From Salvelinus alpinus (Eukaryota; Chordata; Actinopteri; Salmoniformes; Salmonidae): a DNA stretch of 64,000 nucleotides. The translations under genes and the position numbers were made by a program. Location of the stretch: NCBI RefSeq assembly GCF_045679555.1, contig NC_092091.1, forward strand, positions 70,732,963-70,796,962. The letters are read 5' to 3'. A model generated the notes under the pieces. The model saw only the letters and a program-made list of their open reading frames with translations, ran no database searches and was not told the DNA's origin. Positions 1 through 10,114 of the stretch are shown piece after piece; position 1 is the first letter of the stretch; the number at the start of each line of letters is the position of its first letter.

Positions 1-221
1 TCCGTCCCCTCGCCCATACCCGGGCGCGAACCAGGGACCCTCTGCACACATCAACAACAGTCACCCACGAAGCATCGTTACCCATCGCTCCACAAAAGCC
101 ACGGCCCTTGCAGAGCAAGGGGAACCACTACTTCAAGGTCTCAAAGCGAGTGACGTAACCGATTGAAACGCTATTAGCGCGCACCACAGCTAACTAGCTA
201 GCCATTTCACATCCGTTACAT
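1..221 (-). repeat. SINE-like dispersed repeat, cut by window start
   Basis: On the minus strand this reads as a short interspersed element whose far end contains a tRNA B-box-like motif, GGTTCGCGCCC, at about 20-30. It includes the segment about the Cys/His-rich-looking bases GCAAGGGCCGTGG. I recognise the sequence as common in salmonid genomes, but I cannot assign a family name. The copy is truncated by the window edge and abuts a Tc1 fragment. Confidence 0.55.
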
Positions 222-229
222 AGGAAGAG

Positions 230-771
230 TCTGGGTGGTTCCAAACTTTTTCCATTTAAGAATGATGGAGGCCACTGTGTTCTTGGGGACCTTCAATGCT
301 GCATAAATGTTTTGGTACCCTTCCCCAGACCCTTCCCTTGACACATTCCTGTGTCGGAGCTCTACAGACAATTCCTTTGACCTCATGGCTTGGTTTTTGC
401 TCTGACATGCACAGTCAACTGTGGAACCTTATATAGACAGGTGTGTGCCTTTCCAAATCATGTCCAATCAATTGAATTTATCACAGGTGGACTCCAATCA
501 AGTTGTTGACACATCTCAAGGATGATCGATGGAAACAGGATGCACCTGAGCTCAATTTCGAGTCTCATTGCAAAAGGTCTGAATACTTATGTAAATAAGG
601 TATTTCTGTTTATTTTTTATAAATGATAAAAACCTGTTTTCACTTTGTCCCTATAGGGTATTGTGTGTAGATTGCTGAGGATTTAAAAATATATATATTT
701 TAGAATAAGGCTGTAACGTAACAAAATGTGGAAAAAGTCAAGGGGTCTGAAAACTTTCCATTGGCACTGTA
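230..771. mobile_element. Tc1-like transposon, 3' terminal fragment
   Basis: This AT-rich stretch ends in AAGTCAAGGGGTCTGAAAAC followed shortly by a GGCACTGTA terminus, the typical end of a salmonid Tc1 terminal inverted repeat. The element at 46624-48107 has a closely similar end at 48070-48107. No transposase frame survives. The left part seems to have been replaced by the SINE at 1-221. Confidence 0.7.
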
Positions 772-933
772 CAATTATCTGTAAGGTCCCTCAGTCGAGC
801 AGTGAATTTCATACACAGATTCATCCAAAAAGACCAAGGAGGTTTTCCAATTCCTTGCAGAGAAAGGCACCTATTGGTAGATGGGTAAAAAATAAAAAGC
901 AGACATTGAATATCCCTTTGAGCATAAAGACTT
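772..933. mobile_element. Internal fragment of a Tc1-like element
   Basis: This segment resembles 46957-47066 inside the larger Tc1-like element: both run from a GTAAGGT(C/T)CCTCA motif through an AGTGAATTT motif to AATATCCCTTTGAGCAT. It is therefore transposon debris, not a gene, although a 69-codon open frame crosses it. Confidence 0.6.
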
Positions 934-1754
934 AAAAAAACAAAAAAACAATTAGGAACTCAGTCTGGCTTCCAACTTACTCTTGAAATGTTAATAGTAG
1001 AATATTCTTGTTACAGTATGTCAGTCATTGCAAACCTTAGAGAGATATATATAACTTGTCAGAAATGCCCAGATCAACTAGCCCATGTCAGCTAACATTT
1101 TTTAGTTACTGTAGGTTTTTTTATCCCAAAGATTTTGTTGTAATGTTTGAGTCACTGAAATATCACGAATACACATTAGACATGGCAAAATGTATAGAAT
1201 TGCAAGACAATTTGCTTTAATACTGCAACATGTTCTCTGTACCTCATGACAAAATGTGTAGAACAGCAGGGAATAAGCTTTAAAACCTGCAAAAAAAAAT
1301 CCATATCTGTGTATGTATGTGTGTGATTGTGTTTGTGTACATCAATAGTCTATTTATGAACATGGATACACTTTGAGATTTCAAACCAAGGACAGGTGCA
1401 GCTTAGTCTACCACCCGCTGGTGTTTATAGCACTGATGTGTGCATCTTTTGTTTGACAACCTGCGAGGCAATATGACAATAAAAGAAGACTGAGGGGAGG
1501 GAGAAACGCTGAAATGGCTAGTGTGGGTGTTTGTTTATCGAAGAACGCTAGCTGGGCACAAAAACAGCAGATAAGGACTTTGGTCTCTGTGGCTTCGCCA
1601 GCTTAATTACTAGCTTCCAGAACCATTACACCATTCAGGATGTGCTAGAGATAAGAAACACAAAAGCTAGGGCGCTACAAAGCCGTTACTATGGTGGCCA
1701 TAAGGAGGACCCCGTCGCTTGAAGGAGGTTCAGAAACTAGTGGGCAGATTAGGC
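934..1754. other. AT-rich intergenic DNA, no feature recognised
   Basis: No coding frame with protein-like composition, RNA gene or terminal inverted repeat was seen here. It has short homopolymer runs and a weak GT-rich patch at about 1310-1340. Confidence 0.5.
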
Positions 1755-1880
1755 CTGGATACAGCCCTTAGCCGTGGTATATTGGCCATATAGCACAAAC
1801 CCCCGAGGTGCCTTATTGCTATTGTGGCTTTCAGCGAATCAGCATTCAGGGCTCGAACCACCCACTTAATAATGTGTAAT
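1755..1880. repeat. Salmonid MITE fragment (PCCCTTAGCCGTGG family)
   Basis: The string ACAGCCCTTAGCCGTGGTAT, then CCCCCGAGGTGCCTTATTGC and a final TCGAACCACCCA, match the better preserved copy at 8011-8300. This copy lacks the central part and is divergent. Confidence 0.65.
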
Positions 1881-2027
1881 TAGTAGCCTAACTATGAAAA
1901 AACAAATGTTTTGCAACAGAATCGGCGTAATGAAGACCCCATGTCTGTAATTGTATTTTTTATTGTACTTGAATTTTTTTTCTAGCACATATATTTTTAT
2001 TAATATCAGTCTGTGACCTTTTCCAAG

Positions 2028-2174
2028 ATGGCGGTGAACAGGGCCAACCTGCATAACATTTTCATGCTACACAGGAACAACTTAGTGAGCTCGCCATCTA
2101 CTCTGACGTCGACCTCAAGAAGCCCCTCCAAGGTCAGAGTTCAGCACCTCGCAAGGTCATGTAGTGTGTCATAA
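2028..2174 (+). other. Short ATG frame in a YY1-type motif upstream of ppa2
   Basis: CCAAGATGGCGG at 2023-2034 is a strong match to the YY1 element that often surrounds a start codon just downstream of a transcription start. The frame beginning at its ATG runs 48 codons and contains a possible donor, AAG|GTCAGA, at 2132/2133. I do not recognise the peptide. It could be an upstream first exon, an alternative promoter or chance. Confidence 0.25.
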
Positions 2175-2544
2175 ATAGTCCCATTTTTTTTTTAGAAGAG
2201 ATCTTTGTAATCAAAGAAAAATAAGGTAATACCACCAATTATCAATTGTTTGTCAATAGTTGCACATATCACTTGAGGATGAGAAAGTGATTGCTTGAGT
2301 ATTTGGGCCCAATTAGTGCCCATGTCTGTAATGTTGAACAGGGGTTGTCTTGGCTGCACTGTATTCACTATTACAAACAAACATGTGATTCAACACATCA
2401 ACAGACAGAGCCACGTCGACCAACACAGTCAGTAACACAAGACAAGTCTACATTCTCCCATTGATGGATGTCAGCCATTTTCTTTTGGCAAAGGTCTCCT
2501 GCGTCTTCCATGTTCTCCTTCCCTTGAGGAATGACCTTGGCTGA

Positions 2545-2654
2545 AGATAGGGGGCGGTAAACGATAAGGTAGGAACACATTCAGGAGTAACGCGGCATCG
2601 ACGTGGGGAAATACTCAACGGGAAGCAGGAACTAAATGAAAAGAAGCCACTATA
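2545..2654 (+). promoter_or_regulatory. ppa2: Presumed ppa2 core promoter and 5' UTR
   Basis: The 110 bases before the ppa2 start codon are less AT-rich than their surroundings. They contain a GC-box-like GGGGGCGG at 2549-2556 and no TATA box at a convincing position. An A at -3 (CACTATAATG) gives the start a fair Kozak context. The transcription start cannot be fixed from sequence alone. Confidence 0.35.
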
Positions 2655-2829
2655 ATGCGTTTGCTTCTGCGCTCTTCGTTATTGTACACATCGGCATTTC
2701 TTGGTTCGCATACTGCCTTTAAAGGCGAGCTTGTCACACAAGCAATTACCTCATATCTGATAAAAACGATGCATTATCAAACCGAAGAGCGAGGACGCCC
2801 GAACTCCTCTGACTACAGGATATATTTTA
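2655..2829 (+). CDS. ppa2: ppa2 coding exon 1: presequence
   Basis: It encodes residues 1-58 and one base of codon 59. Arg/Lys/Ser-rich residues 1-38 look like a mitochondrial targeting peptide, and MHYQTEERG onward aligns with the start of the mature enzyme. The donor is A|GTAAGT at 2829/2830. The open frame continues beyond the donor, but that part has no similarity to the family. Confidence 0.88.
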
Positions 2830-5800
2830 GTAAGTTATTAGCCGAACGTTACCGCCATGCAAGACACGGTAGCTCATTCCTTCACCGATGACCAAAACGT
2901 GGCCGTTAGTTAGGGTAAATGGTACGGTATTAGCTAAGGATACATATTTCACAGCTGGTTTGGTAACTTACAATTATGTCCGCGTGGCATGGTTGCATTC
3001 GATACATTTCAAGTGGGAGCCGTGTTCTGACTGAAAAACATCCATAATATTAGGTCTAACATGCTGTTGGATTAAAAACGCTACATTTAAATATTATGTT
3101 GCAACACTTTCAATTTTCAGAGCTCTTGAATTTTGATGGGACATATTTTGAGTGGCTACAATGTTGCCGTTCCCTTTAACCTTTGTCACGTGTTCTGTCA
3201 TTGAAGACTTGTTACAAGTCGCCACAAAGTAATCCGTTTTCGCTTTTTATACGGTCTGGCTGTTAGGCTGTCACATTACAAGTACAGGACTGATATATAA
3301 TTAAGTCAAATTTGAAATACTACTTTCTATGGGTATATATGGGTTGTTAAACTGTGCTCCAGTGTGACATTAATAATGGCCGGTTTAAAGACAGGTCCCC
3401 ATTGAATGTTTTCATTGCAGAAGACATTGATGGGGTATTCCGTTTTAAATTTGCTTTGTGGACCTCGGTCCATATAGGTCAGTGTCACCCGTCTGACAGT
3501 TAAAACCATTGAGGGGGTAGGGCATGTTGTCTTTAGTGTGAACTCCTTCACCCATGTACTATGGGAAGATAAGAAATGCACTCATTTACAGAGAGGGAGC
3601 GAGTGGTCACACCTATACACCTATGTTTAGATTATTGTTATCTGGATGATGTAGAAAATTGGGTGAAGTCAGGCAAATGCCCAGATCAATGCCCTTTGCC
3701 TGAGGGATTTAACCCCATAGATTGTGATTTAATGGAACCTATGCATTTTGCTTGTTAGAAAACATTGCCCTAATCCAGGTCAATGAGTTTGGGTTAACCT
3801 GGGTTTTGATGGGTGCCAGATTAGTTACTTAAAGGGCAATTCTGCCATTTTCAACATCTCCATCACCAAACTAGTTTCTACATGTGAAAACAGTGTGTTA
3901 CTATGACCTGTGCTTAAAGATAAGAAGAAAGGTCCTTAAACAATGCTTCTCTGTGACATCACAGGGTAGGATTTAAAAGTAAAAAAGTGATTTTCCAATA
4001 GAGGATATTTTATTGCTCCTCACATCACCGCAAATATTCACTTTTTGATCATGTCATCGGGGAGAACTAACTTTATATCGTTTTTCTTCTACAAAATGTA
4101 GAAATGCTCAGTTTTCACACGTTGACACTGGTATTGTGCCAGAGATAATGAAAATGTGGTTGAAAAGGGGTGGAGTTAACCTTTTTGAAGCGTTAAAGTG
4201 GAACACTATTGCATTGCTACATTTTTCTGTGTAGGGGCCTTACATTTTCTGTACCTACCAGTGGAAGCTCCTCAGGGGAGGACCGCCCTCAGTGAATTTC
4301 AATAAAAATAGTGAAACATTAAAGTTATCCATTTTTAGATTAAACTATACTAAATATATTCACATGTCACCAAATAATTGACTTTTAAAACACAGTTCTG
4401 CAATAAAGGTCTACAGTAGCCTCAGCAGCACTCTGTAGGGTAGCGCCATGGTGTAGCCAGAGGACAGCTAGTTCACATCCTCCTCTGGGTACATCCTCCA
4501 GTGTAACTGCTAAACTGCTTTCTGACTGTATACTGTACGGCATGATTGTAGCTAGCAGGTTTACTAACTCGTTAGTTCTAGTCGCTATGTTGACTGTGAC
4601 ATGACAAGGATGTAGGCTGTGTGTAGCGGTTATAGTGGTCATGATATGAAGGTTTAGCTTGGATAGATTTTTTCACCTGGTCACAGACAGCTGATGTGTT
4701 GTGCACTGAAGTCCATAAGCTAAGGGAAAAGATGAGAGGAGGAGATAGTTGCGAGAAGGAATTATATATATATATATATATAACAGGAATGGGATCATGC
4801 TGTTTTTCTGTGGGCGCTATGAAAGTGAACTGTTTCTCTGTGATCGGGTGTATTCATTACGCCGATTCTGTTGAAAAACATTTCTTAAACGGAAGCAAAC
4901 GAAAAGTGGATAAAAATAACTGAATTTGTCCAATAGAAATTCACATTTGTGACTGTTGGACTAATGATTACTCCCTAGATCAGCTAGATGCAGGCAAGAG
5001 TATCTTGATTACTCAAAATGATCTACGTTGTAAACTTTTATTCATTGGCTAGGTTGTGGCAGCCTCATGATGGTCACAGGGAAAGTTTGAGTCATGTATA
5101 GCCTAAACTTATTGATGTTACATTGAGCTGGGTGAATGGAATATGAATGACAGTCATCCAATATGCTGTAATAGAAAAGGCCATGTTCATAAAATAAAAT
5201 CATCCTCCAAAAATGTCAGGCTCCCAAGTGGCGCAGCGGTCTAAGGTACTGCATCTCAGTGCTAGAGGCATCACTACAGACCCTGGTTCGATTCCAGGCT
5301 GCCACCTCACATCCGGCCGTGATTAGTTGTCCCATAGGGCGGTGCACAATTGGCCCAGCGTTGTTAGGGTTTGGGGCCATTATTGTAAATAAGAATTTGT
5401 TATTAACCGACTTGCCTAGATAAATAAAAATCCTCCCACATCTTGAACGGCACCGACCGCCACTGGCACCTAGTAACACTATGAATGTTGCATCAAGCAC
5501 TTGCGGTATACCAATAGTTCCAGAAAGGTTTGAGAATGAATACAGTACGTCAGTCAATTTACTTTGCATGCGTTTCTGTTTTCTTCTAGAAACCTCTGAC
5601 GGGAAATACATCTCTCCCTTTCATGATATTCCACTTATCGCCGATGGAGTTCAGGTATGCTCTCGATGGTGCTACACATTTTGTTCAATCTGGCTCTATT
5701 CTTACTTGGTTGTTCTAGCTTTTATGAAACCGGTCTATGTGATGCAAGGAACGAGTCAATGTTTCCATATTTCCTTTTTGCGTGTGGAAATTATAATGGG

Positions 5801-8800
5801 TGTGAGTATGGAACCTTTTAGGCAGGCATTTTCAAACAGAAGCCACATACATTGTCATTGATTTTTGGTGCGTTCAAGTGCTAAGACCACGTGTCAAACT
5901 CATTCCACGGAGGGCTGAGTGTCAGCGGGTTTTTGATTCACCCTTGTACTTGATTGATGAATTAAGGTCATTGATTAGTAAGGAACTCCCCTCATCTGCT
6001 TGTCTAGGTCTTAACTGAAAGGAAAAAACAAAAACCCGCAGACACTCGGCCCTCCTTGGATGAGTTTGACACCCCTGGCTTAGACAGAAAATCTCTGAAA
6101 AAGCATGATTTTATCTGACAAGGAAATATGTTTATTGAATATATAAAGGTTACGCATACTTCTCAGCGGGTTTGTCAATAGTAAGGTGACCTGCAAATGT
6201 CTAGCCATTTTGTAGCACCTCACGTGATGATGTCAGATATTGTGTAGGTCTACCAAATATGTCTTTATTATTAATGTAATTTGTGTCTTACTGAAGGAAA
6301 ATGATGTGCCATTTAAAAAACTGAAGAAGAATGACAATGAGGTATTTGCTCATGCTGACATCTCTACTACAAACAAAGAAAAACAATTTAATCTCTTTAA
6401 TGAATGCTGAACGCCTTGATTATATTATCTTTGATATAGTTCATATTTTGTTTTACAGGTTCTGTATAACATGGTTGTGGAGGTACCTCGATGGTCCAAT
6501 GCCAAAATGGAGGCAAGTATTGTTTTGGGAGCCTGTCAATGTTACTTTAAGTATTAATCTAATACTATGGTGTGTCCATATACAAGAGAATTTGAGACAA
6601 CCACCGACATAAAGGAGGTAGACTTTTGTCCGACGAGGTTTGTTGTCCCTTGTTGGCCGAGCTCTGTTTTGACTGATCCAAACACCGTTGAGAGCTTTCT
6701 GACGTGCTAGCACACTGGTCTTTGACTAGAAACAGCCAGACAATAGATTAATAATGCATCTGTCTTAAAAAGAAAGGTCCTATAAATATCATCTTCCCTT
6801 AATTTATAATGATGTCCTTGCACCAGGCAACTTGTTAATGATATTTAAGCACTTCAGGCAGAGGGAGAGCGAGCTGGAGCTGTGTGAACTTTGAAAGTTG
6901 ATGGAAAAGGTCATCTCACTGTCTCCAGCAGTGGCAGCTGATGGAATAGTAGAGGAGAATGAAAGTGCAAACTGGGTTTGTGGGTACTATTTATTTTATG
7001 AGGATTTTAAAATGGACGCCCTTCTGATGTCACTGTCTCTCTTAAGATGGTAAACTGCTGACCCAAGTTTAGACTGTCATCGTGTGTTAATTATGCATCT
7101 TTCTTTTAGATTGCAACCAAGGAACCACTGAACCCGATCAAGCAGGATATGAAGAAGGGCAAACTCCGATACGTGGCCAACGTGTTTCCTCATAAAGGTT
7201 ACATCTGGAACTACGGGGCGCTCCCACAGGTGAGACCTCTGTCACCTCTGAGTTGATCATCCCGCTGTTGCGTTACGGTGTTCTCTTGTTACGGAGTTGA
7301 TCATCCTTCTGTCGTGTTACGTATTTCACCATCCCTCTGTTTTCTTCTGGAGAGATTCTAAATGGACATCTATCCCATTGTTAACCCTATTCGCTGGTCG
7401 TTCAGCGGAAAACACTAGAACGTCTCAGTGGAAACTCGACTGCCAGTAATGCATTTCTTCTTTCATCCTCTGGCAGTATTGATTTGGCCAAAGTGAATGA
7501 CTAATACAGGCGGATACATGGAAAACACTTCACGATTCATAAAATGGGTCTTGTTGGTGAAATCCACAGCGTGTGGCCCTGAGCGTTTTCAAATACGAGT
7601 GCATTAAGCAGCCTGCCCCGCGGACATCATTGATTTGCCCATTACTTATTAGTATTGTCTGCTGCCCTCCCCACTGGCTGAGAAAGATGCACTGTGGTCG
7701 GCTCGACAAATTTGACAGTTCATCTCACGATGTTCGAAATGACGGTATACAAACAAAGTGTTTACATGGCTAATGTTGTTAGAGCTGTCTCTTCTCGTGT
7801 TGAAACAGACATGGGAAGACCCGAACCACACGGACAAGGACACCAAGTGCTGCGGTGACAACGACCCCATAGACGTCTGCGAAATTGGCACGCTGGTAAG
7901 AGTGTCTAGACTTTGGCTAAATTATATCCAAGAATAATAACATTACTTGTATGTATGAAAGTTAATTTAGTCAGTTAATAGTTCATTTACAAACAATATG
8001 TGTCTAGACATATTATAATTAAGCAATAAGGCTTGAGGAGGTGTGGTATATGGCCAATATACCACGGCTAAGGGTGGTCCTTATGCACGACGCAACGCAG
8101 AGTGCCTGTATACATCCCTTAGTCGTGATATATTGGCCATATACAACAAACCCCCGAGGTGCCTTATTGCTATTATAAACTGGTTACCAACATAATAAGA
8201 GCAGTAAAAATAAATGTTTTGTCATACCCATGGTATACAGTCTGATATACCACGGCTGTCAGCCAATCAGTATTCAGAGCTTAAACCACCCAGTTTATAA
8301 TATTGATTATAATATGTATATAAAGTAACTCGTATAATGTAATACATGTTAATGTATAGCATGTCATGTATATTGTACTTTTATCTGAGGAGTTGTCTGT
8401 CTGCTTACCTGTGTCCTGCAGGTGTGTTCCCCAGGTCAGGTGATCCAGGTGAAAGTGCTGGGGGTCCTGGCCATGATCGACGAGGGAGAGACGGACTGGA
8501 AGCTGATAGCCATCAACGTTGACGACCCAGAGGCCCCCAGCCTTAACAGTCAGTCTTAGGAACTTGTCACTGTTGTAGTAGACATTCTCAACACATCGTA
8601 CACATATTAGGCTCCGTTTACACAGGCAGCCCAATTCAATCAAATAGTGATAAAAAGATATGGTCTTTTGACTAATCAGTTTTGAAAACGATCTGATGTG
8701 TAAAGATTGGATCTGACTGGTCAAAATACCAATTAGTGGAAAAATGATCAGAATTGGCCTGCCTGTGTAAACCCAGCCTTAAACACATTATCCGTAGGAC

Positions 8801-10114
8801 AGTAACCTAGTGTGTTTGATCTCAGTATTTTACATTTTTGTAATTTAGCAGACACTGTTATCCGGAGTGACTTACGGGGTAGTGAGTGCACACAATTGTC
8901 ATATACTGGTCCCCCTTGGGAATCGAACCCACAACCCTGGTGTTGCAAGCACCATGCTCTACCGACTGAGCCACACAGGACCAGCATATGTTTAGAATCA
9001 CAGTGTGCTCTCTTGTATTCTCCTCAGGTATCGAGGATGTCCGCAAGAGCAGATCAGGTCATTTGGAGGCCACAGTCGACTGGTTTAAAAAATACAAGGT
9101 GCCAGACGGCAAGCCCGAAAACCAGTTTGCGTTCAATGGACAGTTCAAAGACAAGGTACATATAGTTTCTCCATTAGGGCCACATACTATATATTAAAGC
9201 ATAATAGCTGGTATATATCGTACTATTTTCCTGAAAGTGTTCCAGTCCAGTGCCATGGTAGTTACTTTAATAGGAGAGACTCTGATGGTGCATTCCCTTC
9301 CCCAGGGATAGCAAATGATTAGTTTCTTTCTATTGTCCTTTGTCTCCCTCCATTCCTTCTCCTCTTTAGGACTTTGCTGTGGAGGTCATTAAGTCCACTC
9401 ACGAGCACTGGAGGGCACTGGTGCAGAAGCAGACTAATGGTGGCGAGATAGATTGGTGAGGAGCGTGTGTGTGTTATCCCAGCAGGGTGTGTTAGCCCAC
9501 AATTCTGTGTGTGTGTGTGTCAGTTTCATCCTACGTTACACATAATACACTGCTCATGTGGTTGGTCAGCTAACAGCCCTCCAGCACCCCTTATGAAATT
9601 ACAATAAGCCTGCATTATATGTTGTTGATTTTTCTGTGTTGCTCGATAATGACCTAAGTTTCTTCTTTAACAACAGTAAAAACGTCTCTGTCTGCGAGAG
9701 CCCTTTCAAATTCACTGGGGAGGACGCCTGCAATGTGGTCAAATCGGTGAGAATATCAATTCAGCTCTGTGTGTGTTGTAACTATAACTAAGCTTTGTGT
9801 TTTCAAGCAATGTTGTCAGGAACATTCTTAGTATCGCGTTTGGATCTGATAGTCTTGTGACATCATATCCTGTGCTTCCTCCTTAGGCTCCTGCTGGTGG
9901 CGAGGCACTTCCTGTATCTCCAGAAGGTATGTATCAAGTGACTGACTTGCTTGACCTTGAGACCCATTTTAGCCACATGATTGAATTGACAAGAAATAAG
10001 AAATGCATATATTCATATTATAACTATGTATATTTTACATTCCCTTATTTATTGTCACATTGATATCCACTATTGTCTGTTACAGTGGACAAGTGGCATT
10101 TCCTTTCCAAGTGA
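2655..10114 (+). CDS. ppa2: Inorganic pyrophosphatase 2, mitochondrial (12 exons)
   Basis: This gene hydrolyses pyrophosphate to phosphate, here most likely in the mitochondrial matrix. The coding exons are 2655-2829, 5590-5654, 6297-6341, 6459-6512, 7110-7229, 7809-7895, 8422-8548, 9028-9155, 9370-9455, 9677-9746, 9887-9926 and 10086-10114. Joined they give 341 codons plus TGA, close to the usual family I eukaryotic length (human PPA2 is 334). Residues 1-38 are basic and nearly free of acids, as in a mitochondrial presequence. The pyrophosphatase signature DNDPIDV lies at residues 170-176 (D170, D172, D175). D202, D207 and K209 sit in DEGETDWK, and Y247-K248 in YKVPDGKP. The 15-residue exon 3 matches an insert found in PPA2 and absent from cytosolic PPA1. 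All introns are GT-AG except intron 4, which is GC-AG. The convergent neighbour tet2 repeats the human order. An inner ATG at 2769 could start a cytosolic form. The identification is secure; exact splice points were read by eye. Confidence 0.95.
4259..5465. mobile_element. hAT-like non-autonomous element in ppa2 intron 1
   Basis: The element starts CAGTGG at 4259 and ends CCACTG at 5465. The flanking 8-mers, GTACCTAC and GCACCTAG, agree at six of eight positions, which fits an old hAT insertion. No transposase frame is visible. It has been split by a later SINE at 5219-5430. Confidence 0.6.
5219..5430 (+). repeat. tRNA-derived SINE nested in the hAT element
   Basis: An A-box-like GTGGCGCAGCGGTCTAAGG and a B-box GGTTCGATTCC lie near the 5' end. 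The 3' tail, TGTAAATAAGAATTTGTTAT followed by TTGCCTAGATAAATAAA, is shared with other SINEs in the window and with the LINE at 49955-51035. Two opposing open frames cross it but are not genes. Confidence 0.85.
5590..5654 (+). CDS. ppa2: ppa2 coding exon 2
   Basis: It encodes residues 59-80 and contains the highly conserved [10 protein letters not shown] block. The acceptor is TTCTTCTAG and the donor CAG|GTATGC. Confidence 0.93.
5891..6072. repeat. MITE with about 43-bp inverted ends, ppa2 intron 2
   Basis: The left end GTGTCAAACTCATTCCACGG is inverted at the right end as CCTTGGATGAGTTTGACAC. The arms continue to GCGGGTTTTTG and CAAAAACCCGC. The centre is about 95 bases of unrelated sequence. 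This is a non-autonomous DNA transposon pattern. Confidence 0.75.
6297..6341 (+). CDS. ppa2: ppa2 coding exon 3: PPA2-specific insert
   Basis: This 45-base exon encodes a charged segment, [15 protein letters not shown]. It corresponds to the insert that separates PPA2 from PPA1. The acceptor (TACTGAAG) has a weak pyrimidine tract; the donor is GAG|GTATTT. Being a multiple of three, it could be skipped without a frameshift. Confidence 0.8.
6459..6512 (+). CDS. ppa2: ppa2 coding exon 4, with GC donor
   Basis: It encodes [18 protein letters not shown], which holds an active-site Glu and Lys. The acceptor is TTTTACAG. The 3' end must be GAG|GCAAGT, because the next exon starts IATKEP as in all relatives; the intron therefore begins with GC. 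The downstream GT in CAAGTAT would shift the frame. Confidence 0.92.
7110..7229 (+). CDS. ppa2: ppa2 coding exon 5
   Basis: It encodes residues 114-153, including [11 protein letters not shown] and GYIWNYG. These contain the substrate-binding Arg and Tyr of family I enzymes. The acceptor is TTCTTTTAG and the donor CAG|GTGAGA. Confidence 0.95.
7809..7895 (+). CDS. ppa2: ppa2 coding exon 6: metal-binding signature
   Basis: It encodes residues 154-182 with the family signature [13 protein letters not shown], whose three Asp residues bind the catalytic Mg ions. The acceptor is GTTGAAACAG and the donor CTG|GTAAGA. Confidence 0.96.
8011..8300. repeat. Salmonid MITE, ppa2 intron 6
   Basis: It contains two opposed GGTATATGGCCAATATACC-type blocks, CCCCCGAGGTGCCTTATTGC, and an end reading AACCACCCAGTTTATAAT. 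It shares blocks with 1755-1880. It is a high-copy salmonid non-autonomous element by recollection. Confidence 0.7.
8422..8548 (+). CDS. ppa2: ppa2 coding exon 7
   Basis: It encodes residues 183-224, including [19 protein letters not shown] with further metal- and phosphate-binding residues. The acceptor is GTGTCCTGCAG and the donor ACA|GTCAGT. Confidence 0.95.
8828..8982 (-). repeat. tRNA-derived SINE (TGC anticodon-like), ppa2 intron 7
   Basis: Reading the minus strand, the 5' end has GTGGCTCAGTCGGTAGAGC (A box), CTTGCAACACC (anticodon-loop-like) and GGTTCGATTCC (B box). A TTTAGCAGACACTGTTATCC tail block follows. A second copy lies at 28760-28905. It is not a functional tRNA: the acceptor stem does not close. 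Confidence 0.8.
9028..9155 (+). CDS. ppa2: ppa2 coding exon 8
   Basis: It encodes residues 225-267 with [16 protein letters not shown]. Relatives have a PGYLEAT motif where this copy reads RSGHLEAT. The acceptor is TTCTCCTCAG and the donor AAG|GTACAT. Confidence 0.95.
9370..9455 (+). CDS. ppa2: ppa2 coding exon 9
   Basis: It encodes [20 protein letters not shown] and the following ten residues, well conserved in the family. The acceptor is CTCTTTAG and the donor TTG|GTGAGG, leaving two bases of a Cys codon. Confidence 0.94.
9677..9746 (+). CDS. ppa2: ppa2 coding exon 10
   Basis: It completes the Cys codon and encodes [20 protein letters not shown] and the next residues, the C-terminal helical region. 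The donor is TCG|GTGAGA. Confidence 0.92.
9887..9926 (+). CDS. ppa2: ppa2 coding exon 11
   Basis: This 40-base exon encodes a loosely conserved linker, [13 protein letters not shown]. The acceptor is CTCCTTAG and the donor AAG|GTATGT. Confidence 0.85.
10086..10114 (+). CDS. ppa2: ppa2 coding exon 12 and stop
   Basis: It encodes VDKWHFLSK and TGA. The C-terminal W-H/F-F pattern resembles both PPA1 and PPA2 ends, which supports this short last exon. Confidence 0.88.

Noticed and set aside
2655-2891. 78-codon frame as a complete small gene
   Set aside because: Only residues 1-58 belong to ppa2; the frame then runs through a clear GTAAGT donor into the intron.
5216-5861. Two opposing open frames of 126-131 codons
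   Set aside because: They cross a SINE, hAT end and ppa2 exon 2 in wrong frames. Only the 22-codon ppa2 exon is real.
8828-8982. tRNA gene on the minus strand
   Set aside because: A and B boxes are present, but the sequence continues into a SINE body and the acceptor stem is not closed. A sister copy lies at 28760-28905.
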